From an uncultured Clostridia bacterium (GTDB taxonomy: Bacteria; Bacillota; Clostridia; Saccharofermentanales; Saccharofermentanaceae): a DNA stretch of 56,500 nucleotides. The stretch spans positions 1 to 56,500 of the forward strand of contig CAMNGC010000013.1 of NCBI GenBank assembly GCA_946537885.1, in the 5' to 3' direction. The translations under genes were made by a program, and so were the position numbers. The stretch's first letter is position 1. Every line of letters begins with the position of its first letter. A model generated the notes under the pieces. The model was not told the origin of the DNA. It did not search any database and saw nothing but the letters and a program-made list of their open reading frames with translations. Shown here in pieces: positions 33,712-43,081 of this stretch.

Positions 33712-35751
33712 TCATGGATGATAGCAGAAGTAAACCTCAGTTATTGTATTATCTTCGACTGTGATAATTGTCCACTTATAGTCCGGCATTGTCAGGTAGC
33801 CCTCATATTGATATATGTAGCCACTCTCGCTCATGAAGAATTCTTCGATACTGTTCACATATCCTTCTGACAGCGAGGTGTCACGGAATTCAACAAATGC
33901 AGTGATCTCTTCGTTGGTCATATCTTCATCCCAGCCGTGAAGTCCCGGGTGATAGGCATCAAATATCCTGAGATCAGGGGATATGGGAAGTCTCATTGGG
34001 TCGGCAGAGGAATAAACGGGCGTGTCCGATATCGAGAACAGTTTCCATGTTCCTGACTCAGTCTGTTCGAAAGTCCAGTAATCCACGGCATCGATAATGA
34101 GGATCTTCCCTGTATATGTTGTCCCGTACAGAATGGACTCCCCGATATCTTTTTCGATCAGGTCTGTGACGGTGACGCTTCCTTCTCCGTCAGGAAGTTC
34201 GATGATATCTCCGATCTTAAGATTGTCGATATACTCCTGATCGACCTCGACCTGAGTCCAGGGGATAAAGACTACTGTCTCTCCCGAGCCTTCTTCGTCT
34301 AATACCAGCGGAGTCATAATAACCGTATACTGACCGTCGGCAAGTTCGCCTGCCTCCGGGATAGTCCATATTTGAGGCGCGACTGTCAGAGTAGCGGATG
34401 CTTCGACCCAGCTGCTTGCGATAAGGCTGTTCCATATATCCTCCGGAATGTTCTCATAAGTGCCTTCTTCGATCAATTCTATCGTGTGGACCTTAGTCTG
34501 AGCAGGGAAAGTCTCTTCCAAGGGCTCACAGCTTATCGTAATGCTGTATCCCGTCTGATATATACTCCACTTGATAGAAGTATCCTGTGCGGCCGTCATG
34601 ACAATGATGCTGTTACCCGAATTGTTGTAAGGTACGATCAAATGTTGTCCGTTTTCTGTCTCCACATACCAGCCGCTTATCTGAATTAATTCCTCGGAGG
34701 GATTCTGTTCAGTCTCAGATGTATTTATTTCTGATGCACTTTCGCTGTTGTCGGAGATGTCTGTTGTTTCTTCGGCTTTGGTCAGAGCGCATCCGGCAGC
34801 AAGGATAACCAGGATGAGGGACAATACTATCGGCAGAATGTGGAATTGTTTTTGTGTCTTTATGTTATTAATACGTTCTTTCATAAAGCGTTTGTTCCTC
34901 CCACTCATTGATGTTGACAGACTGAGCACCGGGCTCAGTCCGGAACCTTTTGCCAAGACGCTTAAAAGCGCTTTCCCGTACTCTATGCTATTCTCCTGTC
35001 CGACCTTCTTGATGACGGCCTCGTCGCAAGCCAGCTCACAGTCCCGGCCCGACAGGAGATATACATACCAGATGATAGGGTTATACCAATTGACTGCAAG
35101 AACGATAAGTCGAAGGGCGCACCAGAAGTTATCTTTGTGTCTGTAGTGACAGTATTCGTGACAGATCGCATATCTGCTGATCTCATCATCAGGGTCCTTC
35201 CCGTTCAGATATATCCTGTTTAGCAGAAGAAAGGGGGCGTTAGGCAGATCCGTGTAGTAGATCTCAAGCCCGCTTGCCGGATCTTTACGAAGGAACATGC
35301 GGTGCTTACGAAGATAAAGAACAAAAAGAATATTATAGACTGATACCATGCCCAGCAGCGCCAGCGAGACTATCGGCGAAATTCTGCGGAAGAGGATCTT
35401 AATATTCGGCTTGGCGGAGGCGGATTCATCGGATTTGACATTGTTGTCAAGCGGCCTCACAGCAACATCTGTCGAGATATTACCTTCAGGAATAACGGCC
35501 GGGACTGTGCTTAAAGGATCTGCAGCATAAAGATCGTTCTTATCATCCTCCGTGATGCCCGTGATCTCAGCAGGCTCGTTCCTCGCCGGTAGCTCGATCC
35601 CGATCTCGACGAAGGGACAGATCAGCATATATAGGGGAATGATCAACCACAGAGCATACTTAAGTCTGCTTGAGAGTCTTTTGCCCAGAAGTTTTCCTGT
35701 AAGGATAAGGACAAGGGATATAGCGCTGATTCCAATGATATAGTGTAGCAT
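33712..35751 (-). CDS. BlaR1-like M56 family membrane metallopeptidase sensor
   Basis: The protein has 679 residues. Four helices flank the cytoplasmic M56 zinc-protease domain with HEYCH (His198, Glu199, His202) and ELACDEAV. After the last helix (residues 310-328, ending in AAGC) comes a C-terminal ectodomain of about 350 residues. It lacks the penicillin-binding SxxK/KTG pattern of true BlaR1, so the signal is probably not a beta-lactam. It follows the BlaI-like repressor by 3 bases. By analogy, sensing outside triggers cleavage or inactivation of the repressor. Confidence 0.88.
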   Translation of the reverse strand: MLHYIIGISAISLVLILTGKLLGKRLSSRLKYALWLIIPLYMLICPFVEIGIELPARNEPAEITGITEDDKNDLYAADPLSTVPAVIPEGNISTDVAVRPLDNNVKSDESASAKPNIKILFRRISPIVSLALLGMVSVYNILFVLYLRKHRMFLRKDPASGLEIYYTDLPNAPFLLLNRIYLNGKDPDDEISRYAICHEYCHYRHKDNFWCALRLIVLAVNWYNPIIWYVYLLSGRDCELACDEAVIKKVGQENSIEYGKALLSVLAKGSGLSPVLSLSTSMSGRNKRFMKERINNIKTQKQFHILPIVLSLILVILAAGCALTKAEETTDISDNSESASEINTSETEQNPSEELIQISGWYVETENGQHLIVPYNNSGNSIIVMTAAQDTSIKWSIYQTGYSITISCEPLEETFPAQTKVHTIELIEEGTYENIPEDIWNSLIASSWVEASATLTVAPQIWTIPEAGELADGQYTVIMTPLVLDEEGSGETVVFIPWTQVEVDQEYIDNLKIGDIIELPDGEGSVTVTDLIEKDIGESILYGTTYTGKILIIDAVDYWTFEQTESGTWKLFSISDTPVYSSADPMRLPISPDLRIFDAYHPGLHGWDEDMTNEEITAFVEFRDTSLSEGYVNSIEEFFMSESGYIYQYEGYLTMPDYKWTIITVEDNTITEVYFCYHP

Positions 35752-35754
35752 AGA

Positions 35755-36129
35755 TCAGTCCTCCAACAGTTTAAGTAATTCTTCCAATTCTTCCTTGCTG
35801 ATCTTATCGGACTTGATGAGGTTAGAGATCATGAGACCTGCATTGCCGCGGTAGACTTTCTCTAAGAAAGAATTGGTTTCCCCCAACTCTGCCTCTTCCC
35901 GATCAACGGTAGGGTAAAATCGTTTTGCTCTTTCTTCCTGCTTATAATCAACCGCTTCCTTCTCGCCCATGCGTTTAAGAAGAGTAATTATCGTGTTCTT
36001 GGACCAGCCCGTCTCTGCTTCAAGACTTCTTGTAAGTTCCGTTATGGTCATGGGCCCGTGTTCCCACAGACAATTTGCCAGTTTCCATTCTGCATCTGAT
36101 AGTCTGATCATTTGTTTTCTCCGCCCCAT
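35755..36129 (-). CDS. BlaI/MecI family transcriptional repressor
   Basis: The protein has 124 residues. An N-terminal winged helix (LSDAEWKLANCLWEHGPMT, GWSKNTIITLLKRM) and a C-terminal dimerisation region are typical of BlaI. The M56 sensor gene follows at once on the same strand. A TACA/TGTA operator lies 10 bases upstream, over the promoter, so the pair is self-regulated. Confidence 0.92.
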   Translation of the reverse strand: MGRRKQMIRLSDAEWKLANCLWEHGPMTITELTRSLEAETGWSKNTIITLLKRMGEKEAVDYKQEERAKRFYPTVDREEAELGETNSFLEKVYRGNAGLMISNLIKSDKISKEELEELLKLLED

Positions 36130-36138
36130 GTTTCATTT

Positions 36139-36189
36139 GGTATACATTTGTATACCGCAATATTAACATGTGTGGTATACAAGTGTCAA
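36139..36189 (-). promoter_or_regulatory. Promoter and BlaI-type operators of the blaI/M56 pair
   Basis: On the minus strand -35 TTGACA (36184-36189) and -10 TAATAT (36160-36165) are 18 bases apart. GGTATACATTTGTATACC (36139-36156) is a perfect 18-base palindrome containing the TACA/TGTA core of BlaI/MecI boxes. A second, partial copy, GTGGTATACAAGTGTC, sits between -35 and -10. Bound repressor would block both polymerase binding and exit. Confidence 0.8.
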
Positions 36190-36290
36190 CCTTTTCGAAA
36201 AGCTTCTAATTACCGCAAAGATGCCTTGAAGAGCATTGGGATTTAACCGGACCTATGTTAGAATGATTAAAAAGAATGGAGGACCCTGAT

Positions 36291-36611
36291 ATGGCCGAGA
36301 TTAATGTAAATTCCAGTAACTTTGAAGAAGTTGTTCTGAAGTCTGAACTCCCTGTATTGGTGGATTTCTGGGCCCCCTGGTGCGGCCCCTGCAAGATGCT
36401 CGGACCCTCGATCGCAGCAGTTGCCGACAGCTATGAGGGCAAGATCCTCGTCGCGAAGGTAAATGTTGACGATAATACCCCGCTGGCGCTCGAATACGGA
36501 GTAGAAGGCATTCCCGCAGTTAAGCTCTTCAAGAATGGCGAGGTTGTAGACCAGTTCGTCGGCCTGCGTCCGCAGAAGGCTATCGAGCAGTTCGTTGATG
36601 CCAATCTCTGA
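36291..36611 (+). CDS. trxA: Thioredoxin
   Basis: This 106-residue protein has the active site WCGPC (Cys31, Cys34) in VDFWAPWCGPCKMLGPS and the cis-Pro loop GIPAVKLF. Size and motifs are those of a standard cytoplasmic thioredoxin, which reduces protein disulfides. ATG 36291 has the ribosome site GGAGGA. No thioredoxin reductase is nearby. Confidence 0.95.
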   Translation: MAEINVNSSNFEEVVLKSELPVLVDFWAPWCGPCKMLGPSIAAVADSYEGKILVAKVNVDDNTPLALEYGVEGIPAVKLFKNGEVVDQFVGLRPQKAIEQFVDANL

Positions 36612-36658
36612 ACAATTGTAACCTGAACCAAAGCCGTCTCGCCAAATGCGGCAGCGAC

Positions 36659-36692
36659 TAATGCTATTTATTACTTTCTCGAAAATAGCATT
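36659..36692. terminator. Hairpin between trxA and the radical SAM gene
   Basis: AATGCTATTT and AAATAGCATT form the stem around an AT-rich loop. It lies between convergent genes. A clear T-tract is missing, so termination is a moderate inference. Confidence 0.45.
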
Positions 36693-36733
36693 ACCGGCCC
36701 CTGCTCAGCCGCATAAAACTCATAGAAGGGTTA

Positions 36734-37657
36734 TTATAAAAACTTCGGGATCATCTCATCCCCATCGGCCGCCCCCTCCTGTATGAAGACGCGGGAGCTG
36801 TCTTCAAGCCCGGTCTCGATATAACGGACGGCAGCCTCATAATGGCCGGCCGGGACCGTGCGTCTTAAGTAGTCGGGCGCATTCCCGGGCAGGTTCGGCA
36901 TCGGCGTGTACTGGTTCATAAGACTTATATAAACTTTGTTGCCGAATCGTCGGATTATATGATCTAAGATCTTTTTTGTGTCGAAAAGCTTCCCGGGCAT
37001 CATCAGATGTCTTATCACTAGCCCCTTTTTAAGCATCCCGTCATCTCCGATCTGCACAGGCCCGACTTGCTCATACATGCTGTCGAGAGCGGCGCAGGCG
37101 ATCTCGTAATAGTCAGGCGCCCGGCAGGTCGCATCGGCAAGCGCAGGTGAGAAGAATTTCAGATCCGGCATATATATGTCCACGAGTCCGTCAAGGAGCC
37201 CTAATGTCTCAGGGAGTTCATAGCCGCCGGTATTGACGGCGACGGGGATATGCAGGCGAGTGCCACGAACGAGTTCTAAAGCCATAACGACGGATGGGGC
37301 GTAGTGGAGGGCGGTAACAAGGTTGATGTTATGAGCGCCCTGTTCCTGGAGAGCAACAAAGATATCTGCTAATTCACCGGGGCTTTGCTCGTGTTCGGCG
37401 CGGGCCTTGCGAAGGGAGATATCATGATTCTGACAGAAAATGCATCCTAAAGGGCATCCCTCGAAAAAGACCGTGCCGCTTCCGCGCACTCCGCTTATTA
37501 CCGGTTCTTCGCCGTAGTGGAGCATGGCAAGATTAACAGCGGCCTTTGCTCCGCCACCGCATCTTCCGACATTTCCGGCCTTGGTCCTGTCAGCCCTGCA
37601 GCGTCTCGGGCAGAGCTCACATTCGCTATATAGATCATGTAGGGTCTCTTCTGTCAT
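36734..37657 (-). CDS. Radical SAM protein, PflA-related (COG1313-like)
   Basis: The protein has about 307 residues. The N-terminal Cys cluster CELCPRRC plus GRCG is followed by the radical SAM motif CPLGCIFC (Cx3CxxC) and later VNTGGYELPE, DLVDIYMPDLKF-like and VIRHLMMPG segments. This is the pattern of proteins annotated as pyruvate formate-lyase activating enzyme homologues of the COG1313 group. The true substrate is unknown, and no pfl gene is near. The start at 37657 (MTEETLHD) is chosen for similarity to family starts; the longer frame to 37729 crosses a TATAAT. Confidence 0.82.
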   Translation of the reverse strand: MTEETLHDLYSECELCPRRCRADRTKAGNVGRCGGGAKAAVNLAMLHYGEEPVISGVRGSGTVFFEGCPLGCIFCQNHDISLRKARAEHEQSPGELADIFVALQEQGAHNINLVTALHYAPSVVMALELVRGTRLHIPVAVNTGGYELPETLGLLDGLVDIYMPDLKFFSPALADATCRAPDYYEIACAALDSMYEQVGPVQIGDDGMLKKGLVIRHLMMPGKLFDTKKILDHIIRRFGNKVYISLMNQYTPMPNLPGNAPDYLRRTVPAGHYEAAVRYIETGLEDSSRVFIQEGAADGDEMIPKFL

Positions 37658-37817
37658 ATCCTGATTATACGCAAAATATCCAAAAGGACCCCAATAAGAA
37701 AGAAAAATACCGTTAAATAATCTTCTCAAATCCTGCTGGCAGTAATCTGCGTAAATGTATAGAATCCTAATGTTCGAGGATCATGCGAGCATATCTATCA
37801 GAGAGGACGGTCTTGCC

Positions 37818-39230
37818 ATGTTCGACAGCTTACACGAGGAATGCGGCGTTTTCGGTATTTACGGCAGCGCTCCTGCCGTTACTGCGCCCATAGTCTATTA
37901 TGGCCTTTATGCTCTGCAACACAGGGGACAGGAAAGCGCCGGAATTGCCATCAATGATAATGGTTCCATCGTTTGCTATAAGGAAATGGGGCTGGTAAGT
38001 GATGTCTTCAGCAGCGAGAAGCTTGCCGAGTTAAAGGGCGATATCGCTATCGGTCATGTAAGATATTCCACTACGGGCGGCAGTGTTAAGGAGAACGCTC
38101 AGCCTCTTGTTAACCGATATGTTAAGGGAACCCTCTCGATTGCTCATAACGGTAATCTGACCAATTGCATATCTCTTCGTAAAAAGCTGGAAGACGAGGG
38201 CGCGATCTTTCATACGACAGTGGATTCGGAGGTTATCGCATACCTGCTTGCCAAAGTGCGTTCGAAGGTCGATTCTATCGAGGCGGCCGTTAAGGAAGTT
38301 ATGCATACTATCGGAGGAGGCTATGCTCTTCTGGTCATGAGTCCCAGAAAGCTTATAGCCTGTCGTGACCCTTACGGACTTAAACCTCTGGTGATGGGGA
38401 AGATCGGCGAAGCGGTCGTTTTTGCTTCAGAGACATGCGCTCTTAATGCTGCGGGGGCTGAATATGTTCGCGATGTAAAACCGGGCGAGATCGTAATAGT
38501 TGACAGAGAAGGGATCAGGACAGATTCCGTTGAAGCACGGAAGTGTTCAAAATGTGTTTTCGAGTATATATATTTTGCAAGACCTGACAGTGTTATGGAC
38601 GGTATCGGTGTCTATGAGTCCAGGATCAGAGCCGGGAGACTTCTGGCAAGACAGCATCCTGTCCCGGCGGACATTGTTATCGGGGTTCCGGAATCGGGTC
38701 TTGATGCGGCTCTCGGTTACAGCATGGAATCGGGAATTCCCTATGTTAAGGGTTTTGTTAAGAATAATTACATCGGAAGAACTTTTATTAAGCCCTCTCA
38801 GGACTTGAGACAGCAGGCAGTCAGGATCAAGCTCAATCCCGTGGAGTCTGCGGTTAAGGGCAAGAGAGTCATAATGATCGATGATTCCATAGTAAGAGGA
38901 ACAACTATTGCCGGTATCGTAAAGATGCTCAGGAATGCAGGGGCTACGAAAGTTCATGTGAGGATCAGTTCGCCGCCTTTCATGCATCCCTGTTACTACG
39001 GAACGGATGTACCGTCATGTGAGTCTCTTATTGCGTGCAAACACAGCATCCCCGAGATCTCGGAGATCATAGGAGCTGATTCTCTGGGCTATCTTGAGGT
39101 TGACTCTCTGGGTCAGATGCTGGATGAGGAAGGTCATCTTTTCTGCGATGCCTGCTTTACCGGTGACTATCCCAATATCGAAAGTGGGATCGACCTTATG
39201 GATGAAGATGCTGCACTCTTGGAAAAATAA
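37818..39230 (+). CDS. purF: Amidophosphoribosyltransferase
   Basis: The protein has 470 residues. The N-terminal glutaminase domain has the catalytic Cys in EECGVFGI, expected to be exposed after propeptide removal, plus HRGQESAG and GHVRYSTTG. The phosphoribosyl domain has the PRPP loop VIMIDDSIVRGTT. PurF makes phosphoribosylamine from PRPP and glutamine, the first step of purine synthesis. ATG 37818 gives the usual short propeptide; an upstream frame begins at 37755. No other pur genes are adjacent. Confidence 0.95.
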   Translation: MFDSLHEECGVFGIYGSAPAVTAPIVYYGLYALQHRGQESAGIAINDNGSIVCYKEMGLVSDVFSSEKLAELKGDIAIGHVRYSTTGGSVKENAQPLVNRYVKGTLSIAHNGNLTNCISLRKKLEDEGAIFHTTVDSEVIAYLLAKVRSKVDSIEAAVKEVMHTIGGGYALLVMSPRKLIACRDPYGLKPLVMGKIGEAVVFASETCALNAAGAEYVRDVKPGEIVIVDREGIRTDSVEARKCSKCVFEYIYFARPDSVMDGIGVYESRIRAGRLLARQHPVPADIVIGVPESGLDAALGYSMESGIPYVKGFVKNNYIGRTFIKPSQDLRQQAVRIKLNPVESAVKGKRVIMIDDSIVRGTTIAGIVKMLRNAGATKVHVRISSPPFMHPCYYGTDVPSCESLIACKHSIPEISEIIGADSLGYLEVDSLGQMLDEEGHLFCDACFTGDYPNIESGIDLMDEDAALLEK

Positions 39231-39278
39231 TTATATATTGTGCTACAATTTACGGTGACATAAACGGAGGTCATCCAG

Positions 39279-40580
39279 GTGAGCAAGGATAAAGGAAAAC
39301 GCAAAAAGCGTAAACTTCTAACAAAGCTGATATTGGTTCTGGTCGCTTTGGTGCTGCTTGCTCTCGACGCATATCTTCTTGACCGCCACATTAAGATCCA
39401 AAAGGGAAAGATAATACACGAAGCGACCATTGAGTGCGGAGATGATATCACACTGGATCTCTTTTTTACCGAGGTTTTCCCGAAGACACATTTTGTCACT
39501 GATGTATCCGCTATTGACACCACCGTCCCTGCTTCTTATGAGCTGACTATTAAGATCTGGAAATTCAATGAGAAGGTAGTCCTTAATATTGTTGATACGA
39601 CTCCTCCTACCGGAGTCGCAGTGCCTCAGTATACCTATACCGAATGGCTTCCCCCCGCTACTGACTGCATCAGTGATGCCTATGACATGCACGGCGTCAA
39701 CATTTCTTACTACGATGAGAATCCCGATATCAGCTCAGGCGGAGAGACTTTGGTGCCTGTGAAGCTGCAGGACAACTATGGCAACTATACGATAATTCAT
39801 GTTCCTTTCTATCTGACGGATGATCATACCGCGCCCGTGATCAGCGGTACACATGATATAGAGGCATACATAGGCGATCCCGTTAGTTATAGAGACGGTG
39901 TCAGCGTATCTGACGATTATGATGAAAACCCGGTCATGACTATCGATACCAGTAATGTTATTTCCGATCAGGACGGAACATATCCGATTTACTACACTGC
40001 AACTGACGAGTACGGCAATACTGACACGGTTACCTCTTACATCACACTCACCACAAAGCCTGAAGGCTATGTGCGCGAGGAGGAGATATACGAGCTGGCT
40101 CAGGAGGTTCTCGACGAGATAACGACGGATGATATGAGCGAGGTCGAGGTGGCCATGCGCATATTCTGGTGGGCCAGAAACAATATCCACTATGTGGGTG
40201 ATTCCATCAAGACTCACTGGACTGCGGGCGCATATGAAGGTTTTACGACGCTGAGAGGCGACTGCTATACCTACTATGCCTGCTGCAAGGCTCTCCTTGA
40301 TGTAGCCGGGATCCCCAATATGCTCGTTCAGCGCAACCCGGCCTATAATTCGATGCATTTCTGGAATCTTGTCTATCTGGACGGCGGCTGGTATCACTGC
40401 GACGCGACACCGTCTTCAAGCCATGACGGTTACTGGTTTATGAGGACTGACGCTGAGCTTGACAATTCCCACCGTTTCGATCCGGAGGCGGATGAACTTC
40501 CCGACAGGGCTACAGAATCGGTACAGTCAAGACTCAACTACTATAACTTTACCTATACTGTCCCGGAGGATCAGGTATGA
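39279..40580 (+). CDS. Membrane-anchored transglutaminase-like protein
   Basis: The protein has 433 residues. A Lys/Arg-rich N-terminus leads to a helix (residues 14-30), so the rest lies outside. Beta-rich domains follow, including a DUF5011/HYR-like unit (VISGTHDIEAYIGDPVSY, IYYTATDEYGNTDTV). The C-terminal transglutaminase-like core has a Cys329 (GDCYTYY), His360 (MHFWN), Asp375 (CDATP) triad. Likely roles are protein cross-linking or peptide cleavage at the cell wall. The GTG start has GGAGG upstream. Its stop overlaps the racemase start (ATGA), tying it to the Dlt-like operon. Confidence 0.85.
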   Translation: MSKDKGKRKKRKLLTKLILVLVALVLLALDAYLLDRHIKIQKGKIIHEATIECGDDITLDLFFTEVFPKTHFVTDVSAIDTTVPASYELTIKIWKFNEKVVLNIVDTTPPTGVAVPQYTYTEWLPPATDCISDAYDMHGVNISYYDENPDISSGGETLVPVKLQDNYGNYTIIHVPFYLTDDHTAPVISGTHDIEAYIGDPVSYRDGVSVSDDYDENPVMTIDTSNVISDQDGTYPIYYTATDEYGNTDTVTSYITLTTKPEGYVREEEIYELAQEVLDEITTDDMSEVEVAMRIFWWARNNIHYVGDSIKTHWTAGAYEGFTTLRGDCYTYYACCKALLDVAGIPNMLVQRNPAYNSMHFWNLVYLDGGWYHCDATPSSSHDGYWFMRTDAELDNSHRFDPEADELPDRATESVQSRLNYYNFTYTVPEDQV

Positions 40581-41290
40581 GTATAGGGGTGATTGGCGGG
40601 CTTGGTCCCATGGCCACGGCAGTATATATGAAGAAGGTCATCAGCATGACAAAGGCAGATCGGGATCAGGATCATCCTGACATGATCATCTACAGCAAGC
40701 CTTCTGTGCCTGATCGTACAGCTTTTATCCTGGGTCAGTCAGATGACAGTCCTCTTCCTTTCCTTATGGATATGGCCTTGTCACTTGAGCGGCAAGGTGC
40801 GGATGTAATTGCCGTGCCATGTATTACGGCAAGATTCTTTAACGCCGAGCTGAGAGAAAAGGTCAATGTTCCGATTATACACGGAGTTGACGGAACAGCT
40901 GCCTATTGCGAGCGTTGCGGCTACAAGAAGGTCGGGATAATGGCGACTGCCGGCAGCATAAAAAGCGGCGTCATTGCATCTGCACTTAAAGAACATGGCA
41001 TTACACCCGTTATTCCCGATGAGCAGACCCAGGAGGTCGTGACAGGCCTTATCTATGACAGTGTAAAATGTGGCAAGTCCGCCGACAAGAATGCCTTGCA
41101 GCAGGCTGCCGATAATCTACGGCAAGCGGGCGCTGAGATCTGTCTTCTGGGCTGTACGGAATTGTCGGTTATCGCTGATTCCTGTGATCTCGGCGAGGGC
41201 TTTTTTGATATACTTGATATGTTGGCGGCGCAGTCCGTGGTAATGGGCGGCGCCGAGCTGAGAGAAGAATATAGATATCTGGTGGGATAA
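40577..41290 (+). CDS. Aspartate/glutamate racemase family protein
   Basis: The protein has 237 residues. It has the opening IGVIGGLGPMAT and the two catalytic Cys of the PLP-independent family: Cys82 in VPCITA and Cys193 in LLGCTELS. Aspartate racemase is closest (GPxAT start), making D-Asp from L-Asp; D-Glu or another acidic residue is possible. It overlaps the transglutaminase gene by 4 bases and ends 1 base before the adenylation gene. This placement suggests that it supplies a D-amino acid to the carrier system that follows. Confidence 0.9.
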   Translation: MSIGVIGGLGPMATAVYMKKVISMTKADRDQDHPDMIIYSKPSVPDRTAFILGQSDDSPLPFLMDMALSLERQGADVIAVPCITARFFNAELREKVNVPIIHGVDGTAAYCERCGYKKVGIMATAGSIKSGVIASALKEHGITPVIPDEQTQEVVTGLIYDSVKCGKSADKNALQQAADNLRQAGAEICLLGCTELSVIADSCDLGEGFFDILDMLAAQSVVMGGAELREEYRYLVG

Positions 41291-41291
41291 A

Positions 41292-42788
41292 ATGCAGCAG
41301 CGTAATGTTTTGGAATATCTGGAGAATACGGTAAAAAGACTGCCCGGCAAGACGGCATATGAGGGAGAAGACTCAGAGCTTACTTTCGAGCAGGTATATA
41401 AGAGCAGCAGAGCGATCGGTTCATATATTGCCGCTGAGGCTATATACGGTGAGCCGGTCGTTATCTTTATGCGTAAATCCCCCGAGGCGGTGGCGGCTTT
41501 CTTCGGTACAGTCTATGGCGGCTGTTATTATGTGCCGATAGATGAGGAGATGCCGAGAATGAGGATAGAGCTGATCCTTAAGTCTTTGGATTCCAAGCTC
41601 ATGATCGTAGACGAGGCGACGCGGGCCAAGGCCGAGCAGTTTGATTTTGACGGCAGGATCGTAAACTACGAGGAGATCTCCGTTCTCGATGAGGATAAAG
41701 CTGCGCTTGAAGATATCAGAAGACGCCAGTTGGATACTGATCCTATCTATATAGTATTTACTTCAGGCTCCACCGGAATACCCAAGGGCGTCATAGCCTG
41801 TCACAGAAGTGTTATCGACTATATCGAAAATCTCTCCGCCGTACTTCATTTCGATGAGAATACAAGATTCGGCAACCAAAGCCCTTTCTATTTTGACGCT
41901 TGCCTGAAGGAGCTTTACCCCACCATCAAGTTCGGCGCTTCCACGGTCATCGTGCCCAGACAGCTGTTCATGTTCCCTATAAAGCTGGTTGAGTTCTTAA
42001 ACGAGAAAAAGATAAATACAGTATGCTGGGTGGTATCGGCCCTGTCGATGATATCCGCGTTCGGAGTGTTGGATAAGACTGTCCCGCAGTATCTGCGGAC
42101 AGTTGCTTTCGGAAGCGAAGTATTCCACATTAAGCAGTTCAACCGTTGGAGAGCAGCGCTTCCCAAGGCCCGGTTTGTGAACCTTTACGGGCCAACTGAG
42201 GCAACCGGAATGAGCTGCTGGTATGAGGTGGACAGGGAATTTAGTGAAGGCGATGTGATCCCTATCGGCAGGCCTTTCGAGAATACGGAGATAATCCTTC
42301 TGGACGATGATAATAAGCGCGCGACTGAGGGAGAGATCTGTATCAGGGGAACATGCGTGACACTCGGATATTACAATAACCCCGAGAGGACGGCGGAGGC
42401 CTTTGTTCAGAATCCGCTTAACAATCACTATCCTGAGTTCATATACAGGACAGGTGATATCGGAAAGCTTAACGAGAGAGGAGAACTGGTCTTTGTCTCC
42501 CGCAAGGATTACCAGATAAAGCATATGGGCCACAGGATCGAGTTGGGCGAGATCGAGGCCAATGTCAACAGCCTCGACGGGATCTATTCATCCTGTGCGG
42601 TCTATGACAGGGAAAAGGACAGGATCGGACTTTATTACACCGGCAGCATAGATGAGAAAAGTCTCGGCGCTATCCTCAAGGAGAAGATCCCCAGATATAT
42701 GCTTCCCAACAGGACAGTAAGGCTTGAGACAATGCCCTTAACTCCTAACGGTAAGATCGACAGGAAACTTATTTCCGGTCTTAAATAA
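41292..42788 (+). CDS. DltA-like amino acid adenylation enzyme
   Basis: The protein has 498 residues. It has ANL superfamily motifs: TSGSTGIPKG (157-166), FYFDACLKE with Asp202 for the substrate amino group, YGPTEATG (299-306), YRTGDIG and the late Lys in NGKIDRK. It activates an amino acid with ATP and loads it on a carrier protein. Gene order with an ACP, MBOAT and SGNH-like protein is that of dltABCD, except that here the A gene is next to a racemase. The DltA segment FxFCGE reads AFGSE (residues 272-276), so the Cys that lines the D-Ala pocket is Gly. The substrate may therefore not be D-Ala. Confidence 0.88.
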   Translation: MQQRNVLEYLENTVKRLPGKTAYEGEDSELTFEQVYKSSRAIGSYIAAEAIYGEPVVIFMRKSPEAVAAFFGTVYGGCYYVPIDEEMPRMRIELILKSLDSKLMIVDEATRAKAEQFDFDGRIVNYEEISVLDEDKAALEDIRRRQLDTDPIYIVFTSGSTGIPKGVIACHRSVIDYIENLSAVLHFDENTRFGNQSPFYFDACLKELYPTIKFGASTVIVPRQLFMFPIKLVEFLNEKKINTVCWVVSALSMISAFGVLDKTVPQYLRTVAFGSEVFHIKQFNRWRAALPKARFVNLYGPTEATGMSCWYEVDREFSEGDVIPIGRPFENTEIILLDDDNKRATEGEICIRGTCVTLGYYNNPERTAEAFVQNPLNNHYPEFIYRTGDIGKLNERGELVFVSRKDYQIKHMGHRIELGEIEANVNSLDGIYSSCAVYDREKDRIGLYYTGSIDEKSLGAILKEKIPRYMLPNRTVRLETMPLTPNGKIDRKLISGLK

Positions 42789-42850
42789 AAAAACAGATAT
42801 AGTGATATACTATCTTTTGTCAACTTATTTTCGAAAGGCGGCCATTTACA

Positions 42851-43078
42851 ATGGAAGAATTAATGGATATCCTGACAGAACTTCATCCCGATGTGGATTA
42901 TGACAGCTGCACGACCTTAGTCGATGACAGGATCATAGATTCATTCGATATCATCTCCATTGTCTCGGAGGTCGCCGCCAGACTTGATGTTCAGATCCCG
43001 GCAGAAGAGATCGTTCCCGAGAATTTTAATTCCGCCAAGGCGCTGGCAGCACTTATCGAGAGACTGGAGAACGAGTAA
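42851..43078 (+). CDS. Acyl/aminoacyl carrier protein (DltC-like)
   Basis: This 75-residue acidic helical protein has the phosphopantetheine site IIDSFDII (Ser31) and the DltC-like ending ALAALIERLE. It would carry the amino acid activated by the preceding enzyme. It starts 62 bases after that gene, with TTTCGAAAGGCGG before the ATG, and ends 3 bases before the MBOAT gene. Confidence 0.9.
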   Translation: MEELMDILTELHPDVDYDSCTTLVDDRIIDSFDIISIVSEVAARLDVQIPAEEIVPENFNSAKALAALIERLENE

Positions 43079-43081
43079 GGC

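Noticed and set aside
37755..37817. Longer N-terminus of PurF
   Set aside because: The first 21 residues of the longer frame have no family match, and ATG 37818 gives the normal short propeptide before the catalytic Cys.
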